A stretch of DNA of 6,444 nucleotides from SHLJ01 sp041618535 (GTDB taxonomy: Bacteria > Bacteroidota > Bacteroidia > Flavobacteriales > Flavobacteriaceae). The notes under the pieces were generated by a model. The model ran no database searches and was not told where the DNA came from. It worked only from the letters and a program-made list of their open reading frames with translations. How positions within the stretch are numbered: the stretch's first letter is position 1; the number at the start of each line of letters is the position of its first letter. The stretch is from contig JBFKFP010000154.1 in assembly GCA_041618535.1 (NCBI GenBank), forward strand, positions 1 to 6,444, given 5' to 3'. Positions 6,199 to 6,444 of the stretch are shown one piece after another. A program made the position numbers and the translations under genes.

Positions 6199-6444
6199 AT
6201 GGGATATTCGATAAAAAGCAGGATCTGGATTGAAAAGGACGGAAAGATACTCCTCGGAGAGGGCAGGGTTAATCTTTTGAGGGCGGTTGGTGAGCACGGC
6301 TCAATCTCAGCTGCGGCAAAATCCCTCGGCATGTCATACAAAAAGGCCTGGTCTCTTCTTGATGCGGTAAATGCCAGAGCAGACCAACCAGTTATCTCAT
6401 CGAGCATAGGAGGCGCCGGGGGTGGCGGGGCAAAATTAACAGCA
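6199..6444 (+). CDS. modE: ModE-type molybdenum-responsive regulator, N-terminal part, open at right edge
   Basis: The first 82 codons of a winged-helix DNA-binding protein of the ModE N-terminal family. The helix-turn-helix is seen at about residues 34-58, GSISAAAKSLGMSYKKAWSLLDAVN, with the characteristic S-Y-K-x-A-W of ModE. The wing has the glycine-rich GGAGGGGAKLT (71-81), matching the family's GGxGGGGAxLT. In Escherichia coli, ModE binds molybdate through C-terminal Mop domains and represses molybdate uptake while activating some molybdoenzyme genes. Many Bacteroidota relatives contain only the DNA-binding domain; which form this is cannot be told because the gene leaves the window. The start at 6199 lies 8 bases after the moeA stop, so the two are co-transcribed. 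With the operator-like repeat before moeA this predicts autoregulation. Confidence 0.85.
   Translation, partial: MGYSIKSRIWIEKDGKILLGEGRVNLLRAVGEHGSISAAAKSLGMSYKKAWSLLDAVNARADQPVISSSIGGAGGGGAKLTA

Noticed and set aside
6174..6407. Minus-strand frame of 77 codons over the moeA end and the ModE gene.
   Set aside because: Antisense to the conserved ModE helix-turn-helix; no recognisable protein.
1..6444. CRISPR array, tRNA/rRNA genes, insertion sequence, phage or toxin-antitoxin system.
   Set aside because: No regularly spaced repeats, cloverleaf, transposase, integrase or paired small toxin/antitoxin genes were seen.

Overview
The window is almost entirely a Flavobacteriaceae-like (Bacteroidota) chromosome segment of moderate GC. 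The evidence is the gene content (a TPR sensor kinase of the HisKA_3 class paired with a LuxR-type response regulator, a TonB-C-like lipoprotein, a DUF456 membrane protein), the absence of Shine-Dalgarno sites, and TAnnTTTG-like promoter elements. The exception is the first ~262 bases. They are about 70% GC and encode an internal piece of PdxS that stops abruptly inside the conserved core, exactly where a truncated flavobacterial lipoprotein gene begins on the other strand. I read this as a join between two unrelated genomes, most likely an assembly or library chimera.

Layout: (1) 2-262, pdxS fragment, foreign composition. (2) 264-710 (-), lipoprotein with a TonB-C-like tail, cut by the junction. 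(3) 822-1319 (+), DUF456 integral membrane protein, followed by a bidirectional terminator hairpin. (4) 4311-1585 (-), a two-gene operon of a TPR/HisKA_3 sensor histidine kinase and its response regulator, joined stop-to-start (TAAATG). The kinase has no ATG start; candidate starts are TTG, the first of them inside a perfect TAAATTTG promoter-like element. (5) 4616-4434 (-), a 60-residue predicted exported peptide, closed by a perfect 16-bp hairpin terminator lying between it and the kinase. (6) 4617-5014, a 398-base AT-rich divergent regulatory region. (7) 5015-6190 (+), moeA, and 6199 to the right edge (+), a ModE-type DNA-binding protein, 8 bases apart.

The best functional story is at the right end. 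The moeA promoter/start region carries an inverted repeat (AGCGTTAT, 12 bases, ATAACGCT) that looks like a classical ModE operator, and the next gene encodes a ModE-type winged helix. Together they suggest an autoregulated molybdenum cofactor operon. In the middle, the two-component system probably senses an unknown signal through its periplasmic TPR domain; the small exported peptide next to it is an uncharacterised neighbour that may be a target or partner.
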